A stretch of 64,000 nt of DNA from Paenibacillus xylanexedens (GCF_017874615.1 NZ_JAGIKV010000007.1:267203-331202); one strand, 5' to 3'. Counted from the stretch's first letter, positions 55,378 through 64,000 are shown. Numbers and translations: made by a program. The notes: generated by a model not told the origin, from the sequence alone.

Positions 55378-56754
55378 CTAATGAGTGTGTATGATTGGTG
55401 TTAACTGATGCCAGTTCGTAGCCTGCTGATAATGATGAGCGATGGACAACAAGCGGTCTTCTCGCATGAGTGGACCGGCAAGTTGCATGCCGATAGGTAA
55501 TTGCTTCCCTGAGGTGGTATCGAACCCAATGGGCACGGTGATGGACGGTAGACCCGTATTGGTGAACGGTCCGTTGAAAATCGGGCTGCCTGTTTTGTAG
55601 CCATGTGGGGCCGCATATGGTGTTGATGGAGTCAATAACACATCTACTTCATTGAAAAGCATCATCATCTCACTCCGGAATATCGTTCGAATGCGTTGTG
55701 CCTGCAAATAATCAACGGCACTCGTCTGGTAACCGAGTTCAAGCTGTTCCCGCATCGTGTGGCCGTAACGATCAGCGGCTTCCGCGAAGCGTTCCTGATG
55801 GAAGGCGGCAGCTTCTGCCCGCATTACCGTACGATGAGCAGCAACGGTCTCTTCTATATAAGAAGGCAGGTCAACTTTCTTCCATTGCATGCCCAGCTTC
55901 TCAAGCACAGCGATGGCCGACTCTACCGCTAACAAGATCGCCGGTTCATCAGTCTGGAAGAAGCTGCTCGGTAGCCCGACCATCATTTCTGAAATAGGAT
56001 GCTCAAGAGCATTTGTTAAATCTGGCTTGCCATGAGGGAGCGTGAAGGGGTCCAGCTCATCTTGTCCGACCATTGCTTCCAGAACGATTGCGTTATCTTG
56101 TGCCGATCGAGTGAAGGCGCCAATATGATCCAGGCTCCAACTGGCTGTGATGACACCATTACGGCTAACCCTGCCGTAAGTGGGTTTCATACAGGTTAAT
56201 CCGTTGTAAGCTGCGGGTCTAAGCAGAGAGCCAAAGGTCTGTGTTCCGAGTGTGAAGGAAGCCATGCCAGCCGCTACTGCAGCGGCAGAGCCGGAGCTGG
56301 AACCGCCTGGGGTATGTTCTAAATTCCATGGGTTGCGGGTTGGCGGTTCTCCTCCCTGAAAGGCGTATTCCGTCGTTGTTGTCTTGCCGAGCAGGATAGC
56401 ACCTGCAGCTTGCAACTTATTAATTACAGTTGCATTCGTTCCAGGTACGAAGTCTGGAAAGGTACTTGATCCAGCCGAGGTGCGTATGCCAGCGGTATGG
56501 ATAATGTCTTTGGCTCCATAGGGAATGCCATGCAGAGGACCGAGATATTCGCCATTCATCAGTTTCTGTTCAGACTCTCTTGCGGCCTGCAAAGCCTGTT
56601 CGGCGGTGACCGTAACGAAGGCTTGCACAGCAGGCTCTACTTTCTCAATGCGATTTAAATAGGATTTCGTAAGCTCGACAGGAGATATCAACTTATTTTT
56701 AATCAGTGTTGCGGCTTCAGCAATCGTCAGCTCGTTAAGTGGTTTCGTAATCAT
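55378..56754 (-). CDS. Amidase (amidase-signature family)
   Basis: The 458-aa protein has the amidase-signature triad region: catalytic Lys in 'GIPYGAKDIIHTAG', cis-Ser in 'HTPGGSSSGSAAAVAAGM', and nucleophilic Ser in 'TQTFGSLLRPAAYNG'. The nucleophile motif (FGSLLRPA) departs from the usual TGGSIRxPA, as in biuret/allophanate-type amidases. It overlaps a GatC/AtzG-like small gene by 4 nt. It probably hydrolyses the compound imported by the upstream ABC system; the substrate is not identifiable. Confidence 0.9.
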   Translation of the reverse strand: MITKPLNELTIAEAATLIKNKLISPVELTKSYLNRIEKVEPAVQAFVTVTAEQALQAARESEQKLMNGEYLGPLHGIPYGAKDIIHTAGIRTSAGSSTFPDFVPGTNATVINKLQAAGAILLGKTTTTEYAFQGGEPPTRNPWNLEHTPGGSSSGSAAAVAAGMASFTLGTQTFGSLLRPAAYNGLTCMKPTYGRVSRNGVITASWSLDHIGAFTRSAQDNAIVLEAMVGQDELDPFTLPHGKPDLTNALEHPISEMMVGLPSSFFQTDEPAILLAVESAIAVLEKLGMQWKKVDLPSYIEETVAAHRTVMRAEAAAFHQERFAEAADRYGHTMREQLELGYQTSAVDYLQAQRIRTIFRSEMMMLFNEVDVLLTPSTPYAAPHGYKTGSPIFNGPFTNTGLPSITVPIGFDTTSGKQLPIGMQLAGPLMREDRLLSIAHHYQQATNWHQLTPIIHTH

Positions 56755-56936
56755 CGCAGAGGCACGCTCCTATGCGGGGGATTGGGCCCTACTTGTTCTG
56801 GCAACTTGAATTTTCGAATCAGCTCCAAGTCTGCTGTAAATAGGGCAAGCTCCTCGCTTGTAATAACTCCGTCCGCATATTTGGCGCTTTCTGTAAGGCG
56901 GTGTGTGAGATAGTCGTCCTGGTTCAGAGTAATCAC
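56751..56936 (-). CDS. AtzG/DUF4089-like small amidase partner
   Basis: A 61-aa protein, mostly one or two helices ('SEELALFTADLELIRKFKLPEQVG'), overlapping the amidase start (ATGA). Small GatC-like or AtzG-like subunits form complexes with amidase-signature enzymes such as AtzE. The position and size fit that role; sequence similarity is weak, so the call is tentative. It lies just 12 nt after the binding-protein gene. Confidence 0.55.
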   Translation of the reverse strand: MITLNQDDYLTHRLTESAKYADGVITSEELALFTADLELIRKFKLPEQVGPNPPHRSVPLR

Positions 56937-56947
56937 CCTTTCTCTCT

Positions 56948-57979
56948 CTATTTGGTGGTGAAGCTTGAATCGATAATCTCCTCGTAAGCGAGGTCTTCCT
57001 TCAGATTGCCGATGAAGCGCTGCATATTGATTGCGGTCTCGAATGCTGATTCATTGATGAGCCCCTCCGCAGGATATACTTTGCTGTCGATCATGCGTTG
57101 TACCGCTTGCTCCACGACGTTTTTATCTAAATTCGGGAATTCCTTCACGGCAACTGCTTTCGCGCCTTCGGGGTTCGATTGAATATACTCCAGGGCTTGC
57201 TCGATAGAAGTGACAAAACGCTGGGTGAGATCAGGATTTTTCTCAATGAAGCTTGCAGTTGTATTCATCGTTGCAAAGGCAAAGTCAGGATAATCCTTCG
57301 TGAAATCATGGACAATATGCAGCCCTTCTGTAATGCCTTGATCCAGCTGAGGCTCGTAAACGATAGCAATGTCGGCTTTGCCGGCTAATACAGCACCAAG
57401 CTCAGAGCCATTTTGGACCTCAGTGATCGTCACATCCTTATCGATATCAATGTTGTTGTCAGCGAATAACTTCCGCAGTAAGCTGTTCGAGCTTGTAGGT
57501 GCCAAGCCAACAACGATGGTTTTACCTTTGAAATCCGCTGTTGAGTTCACGGTTACTCCTTCTCGCGCAACAGCCCATACTGGAGCGCTGCCTGATAGAA
57601 GGACGAGTGAACGGGCGTCTCCGCCCTTTGCATTAGCAAATGCGACATGCTCCGGACCGTGGAAGGAGAACGCAGACTCACCTGAGATCACCGAAGACAA
57701 TGCTGTTGGACCGCTTCCGGCAGCACGGATGGAAGATAGCTCAATGCGATTCTCCTTTAGAAAACCTTGGTTGTTCGCTACATACAAGGGAAGGTAGAGC
57801 AGGTTGTGATACACCTCGGAGACCATAATTTTGTCCACCTGCGTATTTGCTTGCCCCCCGCTATTAGATGCACCTGCACCACTCGCGGGTGTTGTGGAAT
57901 TGCTTCCGCATGCACTGAGCAGTGTAGTCAAAATAACCGTCATCGCTGTTAGAAAAGCTATCTTTTTGAATGTACGCAT
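56948..57979 (-). CDS. ABC substrate-binding lipoprotein (NMT1/SsuA type)
   Basis: The 343-aa protein has a lipoprotein signal (lipobox LLSAC, Cys about residue 24) and an NMT1/THI5-like periplasmic-binding fold: 'EVYHNLLYLPLYVANNQGFLKENRIELSSIRAAGSGPTALSSVISGESAFSFHGPEH', 'DFKGKTIVVGLAPTSSNSLLRKLF', 'GSELGAVLAGKADIAIVYEPQLDQG'. It belongs to the class that binds sulphonates, pyrimidine precursors or similar small compounds. It works with the permease and ATPase genes upstream. Confidence 0.9.
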   Translation of the reverse strand: MRTFKKIAFLTAMTVILTTLLSACGSNSTTPASGAGASNSGGQANTQVDKIMVSEVYHNLLYLPLYVANNQGFLKENRIELSSIRAAGSGPTALSSVISGESAFSFHGPEHVAFANAKGGDARSLVLLSGSAPVWAVAREGVTVNSTADFKGKTIVVGLAPTSSNSLLRKLFADNNIDIDKDVTITEVQNGSELGAVLAGKADIAIVYEPQLDQGITEGLHIVHDFTKDYPDFAFATMNTTASFIEKNPDLTQRFVTSIEQALEYIQSNPEGAKAVAVKEFPNLDKNVVEQAVQRMIDSKVYPAEGLINESAFETAINMQRFIGNLKEDLAYEEIIDSSFTTK

Positions 57980-58013
57980 TAGTCATCAGTCCCCTTTAAT
58001 CGTTGTAGGTCAG

Positions 58014-58886
58014 CTATACAGATGTGGATTTGCTGCTGGTCTTGTTGTCATTCCATGGAAGGAGACGGGATTCAATATAACCGACACAGGTGTAGAGGAG
58101 CATGGCGACCAGCATAAGCATGAACACGCCGACCCATACGGCCGGAAGGTTGAACAGGTTACCTTCGACGAATACCATGTGTCCAAGTCCTTTATCTGAA
58201 GAGATGAATTCTCCACCTACAACAGACACCAATGCCAAACCGATATTGATACGGAAGGCTGAGATGATCCATGGCAGAGAGGAAGGAACGATAATTTTGC
58301 GGAAAATTTGTGATTTCTTTGCACCGAAGGATTTCATCAGATTAATCTGGGATTCGTCGATTTGATGAGTAGCTTGGTAGGCGGACAACAGCGCTACGAT
58401 AAATGTTGCTACGGAGGCCAGAGCAATCTTGGAGAAGATGCCTGAACCAAACCAGATGATAATCATGGGAGCAAGTGCGATCTTCGGAATACCGTTCATC
58501 GCTACAATGAATGGATCGAGCACACGGGCAACGGACTTGGAATACCACATGAGCAGTCCTGCCAATGAGCCGATTAAGCTTCCGGCTACAAAGCCGATAA
58601 CGGTGGCATTCACCGTTGCAAACGCGTCTGTAAGCAGTTGCCCTGAGCTGGCCATCGTGATGGCGGCATCGAGAATGGCGCTTGGTGATCCCATGAGGAA
58701 TCCGTTAACCAGTTTCAGACGAACGGCGGATTCCCAGATCACCAGGATGACCGCTACAATAATGAACCGCCACAGCATCGTCATCAGCCATTCTTTGGAG
58801 AAGGTGGGCTGTCTGCGTTTGCTTTTGCTCTTCGTAACTCCAGCAGGCTTTCCGGCAAGGGTAACTTCAGGTGATGTGCTCTTCAT
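58014..58886 (-). CDS. ABC permease (SsuC/TauC type)
   Basis: 290 aa with six hydrophobic segments and the EAA-loop region 'LMKSFGAKKSQIFRKIIVPSSLPWIISAFRINIGLALVSVVGGEFISSDKGLG', typical of nitrate/sulphonate/pyrimidine-type importers. Its start overlaps the end of the ATPase gene by 1 nt. Together with 56948-57979 and 58886-59662 it makes a complete type I importer. Confidence 0.92.
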   Translation of the reverse strand: MKSTSPEVTLAGKPAGVTKSKSKRRQPTFSKEWLMTMLWRFIIVAVILVIWESAVRLKLVNGFLMGSPSAILDAAITMASSGQLLTDAFATVNATVIGFVAGSLIGSLAGLLMWYSKSVARVLDPFIVAMNGIPKIALAPMIIIWFGSGIFSKIALASVATFIVALLSAYQATHQIDESQINLMKSFGAKKSQIFRKIIVPSSLPWIISAFRINIGLALVSVVGGEFISSDKGLGHMVFVEGNLFNLPAVWVGVFMLMLVAMLLYTCVGYIESRLLPWNDNKTSSKSTSV

Positions 58887-59662
58887 TAGCTGATCCTCCC
58901 CATTTGGATATCAAGCTCTGACCAGATTGATTCAAAATACTGTTTGAACTTCTGGTCGGAGCGGGCTTTCAGTGCTGAGCCATATTGCGAGGCGAGACCA
59001 ATGTCATACACCTGCTTCACGGTTGTTGGTCGTTTACTCATAACGGCAATACGGTCGGAGATGGCAATCGCTTCCTCAATGTCATGCGTGATCAGGACGC
59101 CTGTTTTGCCCTCGGATTTCAGGATAGACAAGATCTCATCTTCCAGAATGAGTCTGGTCTGATAATCAAGTGCGGAGAAGGGTTCATCCAGTAATATAAT
59201 ATCGGGCTGGGTAACGAGGGTACGAATGAGGGCTACACGTTGGCGCATACCGCCTGATAGTGTGGAGGGATAGGCTCCTGCGAATGAAGCCAGGCCATAA
59301 CGATCCAGATAATCCATGGCAATATCGCCACGATCTTTTTTGGACATGCCCTTCACTTCCAAGCCTAACGTGACATTATCCAGGATGCTTCTCCAAGGAA
59401 GTAACAGGTCCTTCTGCATCATATAACCGACATGTCCGGTGGTCTGATCGATCTCTTCACCACAGACGATAACCTTGCCATTTGTTGGCTTAAGCAGACC
59501 TGCGATAATATTGAAAATCGTACTTTTGCCACAACCGCTCGGTCCCACGATACTGAAGAATTCCTGTTTCTTGATTTGCATCGAAACCTCAGCCAGGACC
59601 TGAATATCTTCTCCGGTTGCACTGACAAATGATTTGGATACGCCTTGTATCTGTATAGCCAT
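58886..59662 (-). CDS. ABC ATPase (SsuB/TauB type)
   Basis: About 258 aa from the ATG at 59662 (AAGGGG 9 nt before); the upstream extension to 59782 lacks a site and looks non-coding. Walker A GPSGCGKST, Q-loop YMMQKDLLLPW, signature LSGGMRQRVALIRTL, Walker B IILLDEP, H-loop LITHD. The C-terminal region has no regulatory domain. It is the first gene of the ABC-amidase-RidA operon. Confidence 0.93.
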   Translation of the reverse strand: MAIQIQGVSKSFVSATGEDIQVLAEVSMQIKKQEFFSIVGPSGCGKSTIFNIIAGLLKPTNGKVIVCGEEIDQTTGHVGYMMQKDLLLPWRSILDNVTLGLEVKGMSKKDRGDIAMDYLDRYGLASFAGAYPSTLSGGMRQRVALIRTLVTQPDIILLDEPFSALDYQTRLILEDEILSILKSEGKTGVLITHDIEEAIAISDRIAVMSKRPTTVKQVYDIGLASQYGSALKARSDQKFKQYFESIWSELDIQMGRIS

Positions 59663-59860
59663 GATAGGTAGCCCCTTTCCTACAGCCTGATGTTTTTTCG
59701 TTTCTTGATGTAATTTGATGTTAATTAACATGACATTAATGAATATATTCCTAATCATATAGACTGTTTGCATAATTGTCATTAGTTACTCTGAACATAA
59801 AAATAGAATTGAATCAGTTAAAATGCACAAATGAGTTTAGGCTGGGAAAAGAAAAATTAA

Positions 59861-59889
59861 AGAACGTGTCATTATACATGACACGTTCT
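59861..59889 (-). terminator. Terminator of pucR-type gene
   Basis: AGAACGTGTCAT / ATGACACGTTCT with a 5-nt loop. On the minus strand a T-rich run follows directly after the regulator's stop codon. Confidence 0.8.
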
Positions 59890-59893
59890 CGGT

Positions 59894-61594
59894 TTAAGAC
59901 GTATGATTAGCTTCGCTAGGGGCTGGATTAACATTCAGAAGGGACTCAAGTGCGAAGGCAAGTCGGAAGCGCAGGCTCTCCATCGGGTCCTTAATGTTCC
60001 TGCCGGTTAGTTTCTCGCATTTTTCCAATCTGTAGATCACTGTATTGCGATGTACGAACAGCTCTTTCGCTGTATCGACGATCTGGCAATGATTCTCATA
60101 GAAGGAGGACAAGGTTTTCATAAGCTCGTTACGCTCGTTTGGTTCTCGGTCGTTGAAGGGCTTAAAGGTTTCTTGATGGAACTGCATCATCTCATCGTGG
60201 GGGATCATGCGCAGCAGACGGCTTATATCCATGGTTTGATAGGAATGAGCGAAGCGTGTCTTACGCATCTGATAACCGGATTGGAGCGCCTTGACTGCCT
60301 CCTTATAGGAGAGTCCAATATCCAATACATTGGTGTAGGGATTACCTATTCCGAAGGATAGGCTGAGCTGCGACTCCGAATACAGATTGTTCGCCATCCG
60401 CTCAAGCTGCTGAACAACGGTGTGTTCGTCCCAAGACGATTCGGCCAAAAAGACAAGTATGCCGAACTGGTCGTTCTTAGTGAACATGACAAAGGAGAGA
60501 TCCAATCTGGCGAATTCCTGTTTAATCAGCTCGTAATTAGCGTCTCGTTCCGAGATGAACCGCTCTTCCCCGGAGGAAGTAGAGTCCTGCTTAGGTATGC
60601 CCGCTAAGGATTCATCCGTTTTGGCAATGATGAGAACAGAACTTCCTTTGGCTTGCAGCCCATATTTCTTGCCGCGATGCAGCGCTTCTTGTTCCGAACG
60701 AATGAAGCCCTGAATGAGATCGGAGAAATATTCATTTTTGTAACGGCGGGAGCGCTCCTTGACGGCTTGTTTCTTGGTTAACTCCAGACCGATCACATTG
60801 ACCGCTTGCTCCAGTGCCAGAGTGGAGAGCTTAGAGCTTGCGGAACTGTCGTATAGTGCGATCAAGTAGCCCTCGTGCCGATCCGTGAAGATGGGATGAA
60901 GCTCAGCATGCCGATATTTATCAGCAGTAAGTAGGCAGATCGAGGTTGCGGTATGGAAGGAAGGGTGCTCATCTATAAATGTCAGTAAGGGCGCGGCAAG
61001 AGACTGGTGATCCATCTGCTGTGCATAATGGGAGCTTGCCGTAATCTGCTTCTTCGAACCAAGTAGCAGTACAGGTGAGGATAGCAACTGAGACAACGTA
61101 TCTACGATGGAGGGTATGCCTTTTCCCTGCATAACCATCGTGGAAAATTGCTTGTGAATAGACAAGGCGTAGTGTAGCTCATGGGTTTTGTTCTGAAGGA
61201 TGGCACTGATCGAATGTTGAAATATTTCACCAAGTGTATTGTCTATCTCAGACAGTTCGATGATCGGGAAGCCCAGTCTGTTTGCTGTCTCAAGCAGTTG
61301 CGGAGATAATTCAAGAGAGAAACGCTGTGTCTTGACAGCAAGCGCCGCACAGCCAATAGTATGCATGTCTGTAATGAATGCAAGATGAGCATCGGGGCGG
61401 TCTTTGAGGATATAACCGTTGGTCAGCAGCATATCTCCCGGCTTCAGGAATTGGACAATATCTGGTGCGTCCATAATATTAATCGATTGCACCAAGCGAT
61501 CTAGTCCGCGATGTCCGGCAATAACCTTTGCTTTGGAGAGAATGGGGATAGTCAATAACTGTTGCAGATCCATCTTCAACCCACTCGCTTTCAT
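59894..61594 (-). CDS. PucR-family transcriptional regulator
   Basis: 566 aa. An N-terminal PucR sensor domain (about 8-130, 'IPILSKAKVIAGHRGLDRLVQSINIMDAPDIVQFLKPGDMLLTNGY') is followed by a GGDEF-like middle and a C-terminal HTH_30 (about 495-555, 'DTAKELFVHRNTVIYRLEKCEKLTGRNIKDPMESLRFRLAFAL'). PucR controls purine or ureide use in Bacillus; relatives control other nitrogen-compound catabolism. It lies directly upstream of and in line with the ABC-amidase-RidA operon, separated by a terminator, so it probably regulates that operon. Confidence 0.92.
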   Translation of the reverse strand: MKASGLKMDLQQLLTIPILSKAKVIAGHRGLDRLVQSINIMDAPDIVQFLKPGDMLLTNGYILKDRPDAHLAFITDMHTIGCAALAVKTQRFSLELSPQLLETANRLGFPIIELSEIDNTLGEIFQHSISAILQNKTHELHYALSIHKQFSTMVMQGKGIPSIVDTLSQLLSSPVLLLGSKKQITASSHYAQQMDHQSLAAPLLTFIDEHPSFHTATSICLLTADKYRHAELHPIFTDRHEGYLIALYDSSASSKLSTLALEQAVNVIGLELTKKQAVKERSRRYKNEYFSDLIQGFIRSEQEALHRGKKYGLQAKGSSVLIIAKTDESLAGIPKQDSTSSGEERFISERDANYELIKQEFARLDLSFVMFTKNDQFGILVFLAESSWDEHTVVQQLERMANNLYSESQLSLSFGIGNPYTNVLDIGLSYKEAVKALQSGYQMRKTRFAHSYQTMDISRLLRMIPHDEMMQFHQETFKPFNDREPNERNELMKTLSSFYENHCQIVDTAKELFVHRNTVIYRLEKCEKLTGRNIKDPMESLRFRLAFALESLLNVNPAPSEANHTS

Positions 61595-61802
61595 AATGAT
61601 ATGTTATAAAATCTAACATTAAGTGAGGTGGGCGTAAAGAAGTGTTTGGATAAAGAGGCTGAAAGATAGATGTAAACAAATTTCTCATAAATACAAAAAA
61701 ACTTTCCAATAATTCAATGCGTTATACTAAATAGATCTAAAGAAAATTTGATCACTATTACCAACTCTATCAACTCTATCACTAAAAAGGAGTTCTCAAT
61801 CC

Positions 61803-62279
61803 ATGAAACGAAAAGGATTAGTATCGCTTTTACTTGCCAGTGTTGTTGCTGGTTCTATTTTAGTAGCATCGACTACAACTGCGGAAAGAGTCGTAGCCCA
61901 AACTCCGATGGAAGCAGCAACTGAATACTTTCAGGCTTACATTGCTAAGGATGTGGAGGGAATGATGTTCTATTCTAAAGATACAAATTATTTGGATGAG
62001 AAAAGTCGTGAAGAAGGATATGTTAAGGACTCTATGACCAATCCAACTACAGGGTATGAAATTGTGGAAAGCAAACAAATCAACAAGGATGAAGTTCAAT
62101 TTTATGTAGTTCAAAAGTATTCAGGACAAGGATATGAACAGTCGCCACCACTTCCATATAAAATTTTCAAAAGCGAAAATGGATGGAAGGTTTTAGTAGA
62201 GCCACTAGAAATCAATACATTCACAGGTGAAGTCACTAAAGGTACACCGATTCACGCTTTGCAGTATACAGATCATTAG
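61803..62279 (+). CDS. Secreted NTF2-like small protein
   Basis: 158 aa with a clear Sec signal peptide (KRKG, then 'LVSLLLASVVAGSILVAS', cleavage around residue 33). The mature part 'TPMEAATEYFQAYIAKDVEGMMFYSKDT...' with 'QFYVVQKYSG' and 'ENGWKVLVE' follows the NTF2-like/DUF4878 pattern of a cone-shaped pocket protein. AAAAGGAG precedes the ATG. Function is not known; such proteins are often extracellular immunity or binding proteins. Confidence 0.75.
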   Translation: MKRKGLVSLLLASVVAGSILVASTTTAERVVAQTPMEAATEYFQAYIAKDVEGMMFYSKDTNYLDEKSREEGYVKDSMTNPTTGYEIVESKQINKDEVQFYVVQKYSGQGYEQSPPLPYKIFKSENGWKVLVEPLEINTFTGEVTKGTPIHALQYTDH

Positions 62280-62336
62280 TTGTTGTATCTGGTTTCTACT
62301 AAAACACAGGTCCCATTCTATAGAAACGATTGAGGA

Positions 62337-62624
62337 GTGACCTCCAATGAAAAGATTCTTTATCAGTACGGCATTAATAATGACTGTTTCCGCATTCGAG
62401 CGGAGTATCTGGATCGAGATCATCTGAGAGGCATGGAGGATGTGTTCCCTAATTTATCAGATCCACAACGTGCACGGGACGAAACATTAAACACGGTGGT
62501 TCGAGCATCGAATCATTACCTGCAACAAGCAGAGCAGTATCAATTAAAATGGTTCATGAGAACATCTCAGTCCAATAAAGATCAGATGTTATTGGAAGTT
62601 GAAAAGCATTTCGGTTTTCGATGA
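62337..62624 (+). CDS. Hypothetical small protein, possibly frame-disrupted
   Basis: A 95-aa frame begins at GTG 62337 but has no ribosome site of its own. A GAGGAGTGA site is instead well placed for ATG 62347 in another frame, which encodes a signal-peptide-like start (MKRFFISTALIMTVSAF) and stops at 62424. The 95-aa frame ('NLSDPQRARDETLNTVVRAS...') has coding-like composition. The pair could be one gene split by a frameshift, or two unrelated frames. No family is recognised. Confidence 0.4.
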   Translation: MTSNEKILYQYGINNDCFRIRAEYLDRDHLRGMEDVFPNLSDPQRARDETLNTVVRASNHYLQQAEQYQLKWFMRTSQSNKDQMLLEVEKHFGFR

Positions 62625-62692
62625 CTGAAGTGTCAAATACTGTCGGTCGTCATTTGTTTATACTAAAAGTATACGGTACTCAATAAACCCCA

Positions 62693-62723
62693 GAAAGTAG
62701 TCGATCAACCTGATCGGCTACTT
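62693..62723 (+). terminator. Terminator after small hypothetical gene
   Basis: AAAGTAGTCGATCA / TGATCGGCTACTTT with a 3-nt loop and one mismatch, followed by TTTTG. Confidence 0.75.
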
Positions 62724-62859
62724 TTGTTCAGTAACGGGCAGGTAACTCAATGCCATCTTGTGAATTATAGGTGTAACTTTTATTGATTGATAGCGTTGTT
62801 CATAACGAGGAACTTCTATAGGTTTTTGGAATAACTAAAAGAATACGAGGAATGAAGTA

Positions 62860-63371
62860 ATGAAGAAAAAGAGACTTTTTTTACTGTCGTAGCATTACCT
62901 TTAACAACAGCGACCGTAACTGCCTGTGATTCAACAAGTCCAACTCAAGAGAATATGTCTACTCCAAAATCTAGTGTATTATCAAGCAAGTCCGAAAGTG
63001 CAACCCTTTCTAATTCTTTAAGCGAACAAGAGAGCAAGCCCTCCCACTATATTGTTTCTGGAGGCGCAACGGTACAGCAACCCTTTTCCGTAAATCCGGA
63101 ATTTGTACATATAAAACTGCTTATGAAGAACAATAGTAGCCATGAAGTCAATGTTAGTTTAACGCACTTAGATACTAGTAAAGTGTATTTCGCTAGAACG
63201 ATTGCTGCCGGGGAATCTTTTGATTGGATAAATAGTAAAGAAGGTTTCACCCAAGGTATGAATACTGGAGGTTACTTGCTTCAATGGAGTGGTGGCGGTT
63301 ATCGCGTTGTAGGGGAAGTATGGGGATCAGCTGGTTCAGACCCGGACGATACTGTTCATCTAACTTATTGA
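62860..63371 (+). pseudogene. Lipoprotein gene with a one-base frameshift in a T-tract
   Basis: ATG 62860 opens MKKKRLFL and stops at once. The larger frame, open from 62955, also reads upstream as 'TVVALPLTTATVTACDSTS', a lipoprotein signal with lipobox V-T-A-C. One more T in the run of seven at 62876-62882 would join the two parts into a normal lipoprotein of about 170 aa. The mature part ('YIVSGGATVQQPFSVNPEFVHIKLLM') has no known family. The cause may be a sequencing error, a real inactivation, or slipped-strand phase variation. Confidence 0.7.
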
Positions 63372-63474
63372 ACTAACAGTAAACGATAGTCCAGGGGAAT
63401 TAAGGAACAAATTGAGGAACCCTTTCTATACATCATTCGTTAGAGTATGAGAGAGGTGATATGAAATTAATAAA

Positions 63475-63900
63475 ATGAGTAATAACATCTTAATGTTGGT
63501 ATTAGTGATATCCATGATATTTGCGGGATGTTCACCAAAAGAAAAAAATGAAGATACAATTACTGAACGTGTAGTAGCATCTGATTTTATTTTCGAAGTA
63601 ACAACACCAACTGTTTTAGGTACTGGTGAGGCACTGAAAGTAAAAGGAACTTTAAAATATACAGGTATTAAACCTGTTGAAGTATCTCATGGAAAACCAA
63701 TAATTCGTTTCTCCTTCTCCGGTAGTAACGAGGAGCGTAATTATGCGGATGTGGGATATGTAACTGAGTTTAAATCAGGTCAAGTGATTGAGGTTGAAGA
63801 TGAATTTAAGGTAACCAAAAAAGGGAAACAAAATCTCTTTGTGGATATGACCGCGGATATCTCTATGACCATGAATTCAATTGAAATTGTTGTGAAGTAA
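63475..63900 (+). CDS. Small lipoprotein of unknown function
   Basis: 141 aa with the signal 'NNILMLVLVISMIFAGCS' (lipobox F-A-G-C). The mature domain is all beta in pattern ('FIFEVTTPTVLGTGEALKVKGTLKYTG', 'KQNLFVDMTADISM'), like an Ig-fold or intracellular-proteinase-inhibitor-like protein. The best ribosome site (AGAGGTG) is nearer ATG 63461, which opens a five-codon frame MKLIK whose TGA overlaps ATG 63475. The two may be coupled, or a one-base change may have separated a longer signal peptide start. Confidence 0.7.
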   Translation: MSNNILMLVLVISMIFAGCSPKEKNEDTITERVVASDFIFEVTTPTVLGTGEALKVKGTLKYTGIKPVEVSHGKPIIRFSFSGSNEERNYADVGYVTEFKSGQVIEVEDEFKVTKKGKQNLFVDMTADISMTMNSIEIVVK

Positions 63901-64000
63901 TCTTAGTAACTGTACTTGCCCAAAACTAGTTCCATGAAATGTAAATAGAGACACGCTTGACTCTCTGCGTAAAATAGAAGTACGACCAAATACTCTACGC

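Noticed and set aside
59663..59782. N-terminal extension of the ABC ATPase
   Set aside because: The extra 40 residues lack a ribosome site and a conserved pattern; the start at 59662 gives the usual family length.
1..64000. CRISPR arrays, tRNA or rRNA genes
   Set aside because: No regularly spaced direct repeats or recognisable tRNA/rRNA sequence was seen by reading; a tool such as tRNAscan-SE or a CRISPR finder would be decisive.

Overview
The window looks like a chromosome segment of a Paenibacillus-type Firmicute. The evidence is an S-layer-homology (SLH) protein at the left edge, strong AGGAGG ribosome binding sites, frequent TTG/GTG starts, many rho-independent terminators, and genes typical of that group (a CgeB-like glycosyltransferase, PucR, ROK, DedA, MazEF and lipoproteins). 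The genus is an inference; no rRNA or other marker is present.

Layout. (1) 0-7 kb is ordinary, moderate-GC chromosome: the SLH protein end, a YafY/WYL regulator, DinB-like and EVE-domain proteins, YidD, a YdeI-like protein, a HicB-like protein, and a TetR regulator with an amidohydrolase. Both of the last two carry the same palindromic operator. (2) 7-39.9 kb is a markedly AT-rich accessory island. Its core (11.1-24.7 kb) is a tightly packed, often overlapping plus-strand operon. It encodes a protein-kinase-like protein, a queuosine-salvage-type nucleosidase (DUF2419), a GT2 glycosyltransferase, a GTP cyclohydrolase II homologue, a PHP phosphoesterase, two fused ABC exporters, a BtrH-like protein, an NTP_transf_5 nucleotidyltransferase, a second BtrH-like protein that has an N-terminal Cys, two acyl carrier proteins, an AMP-dependent acyl ligase and a CgeB-like glycosyltransferase. 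Associated genes follow: a methyltransferase, an unusual NDK-PHP fusion, a GDP-mannose pyrophosphorylase, an AraC regulator, and two more BtrH-like proteins at the island's ends. The flanks of the core are an insertion-sequence graveyard, with decayed IS3, IS4, IS110, IS630, IS30, ISAs1, IS200/IS605 and IS256 copies plus the tail of a DNA cytosine methyltransferase. No recognisable IS lies inside the core. (3) 39.9-64 kb returns to ordinary chromosome: an XRE regulator with a divergent partner around a long palindrome, a ROK regulator with an MFS transporter, MazEF inserted between a deleted copy and the full copy of a GNAT/beta-sandwich gene, an amidohydrolase and Fe-alcohol dehydrogenase, a chemoreceptor, a PucR-associated amidase/RidA/ABC uptake operon, and several small secreted proteins.

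How the genes may work together. The island core reads as an undescribed biosynthetic and export system. GTP cyclohydrolase II would open GTP to a ribosylated diaminopyrimidine, the DUF2419 nucleosidase could remove the ribose phosphate, and PHP/NDK/nucleotidyltransferase/kinase proteins would handle phosphates. The ligase would load acyl groups on ACPs, BtrH-like proteins could transfer them, and GT2/CgeB enzymes could add sugars (GDP-mannose from ManC). Two LanT-like ABC proteins would export the product. The individual families are seen in the sequence; the pathway order and product are inference.
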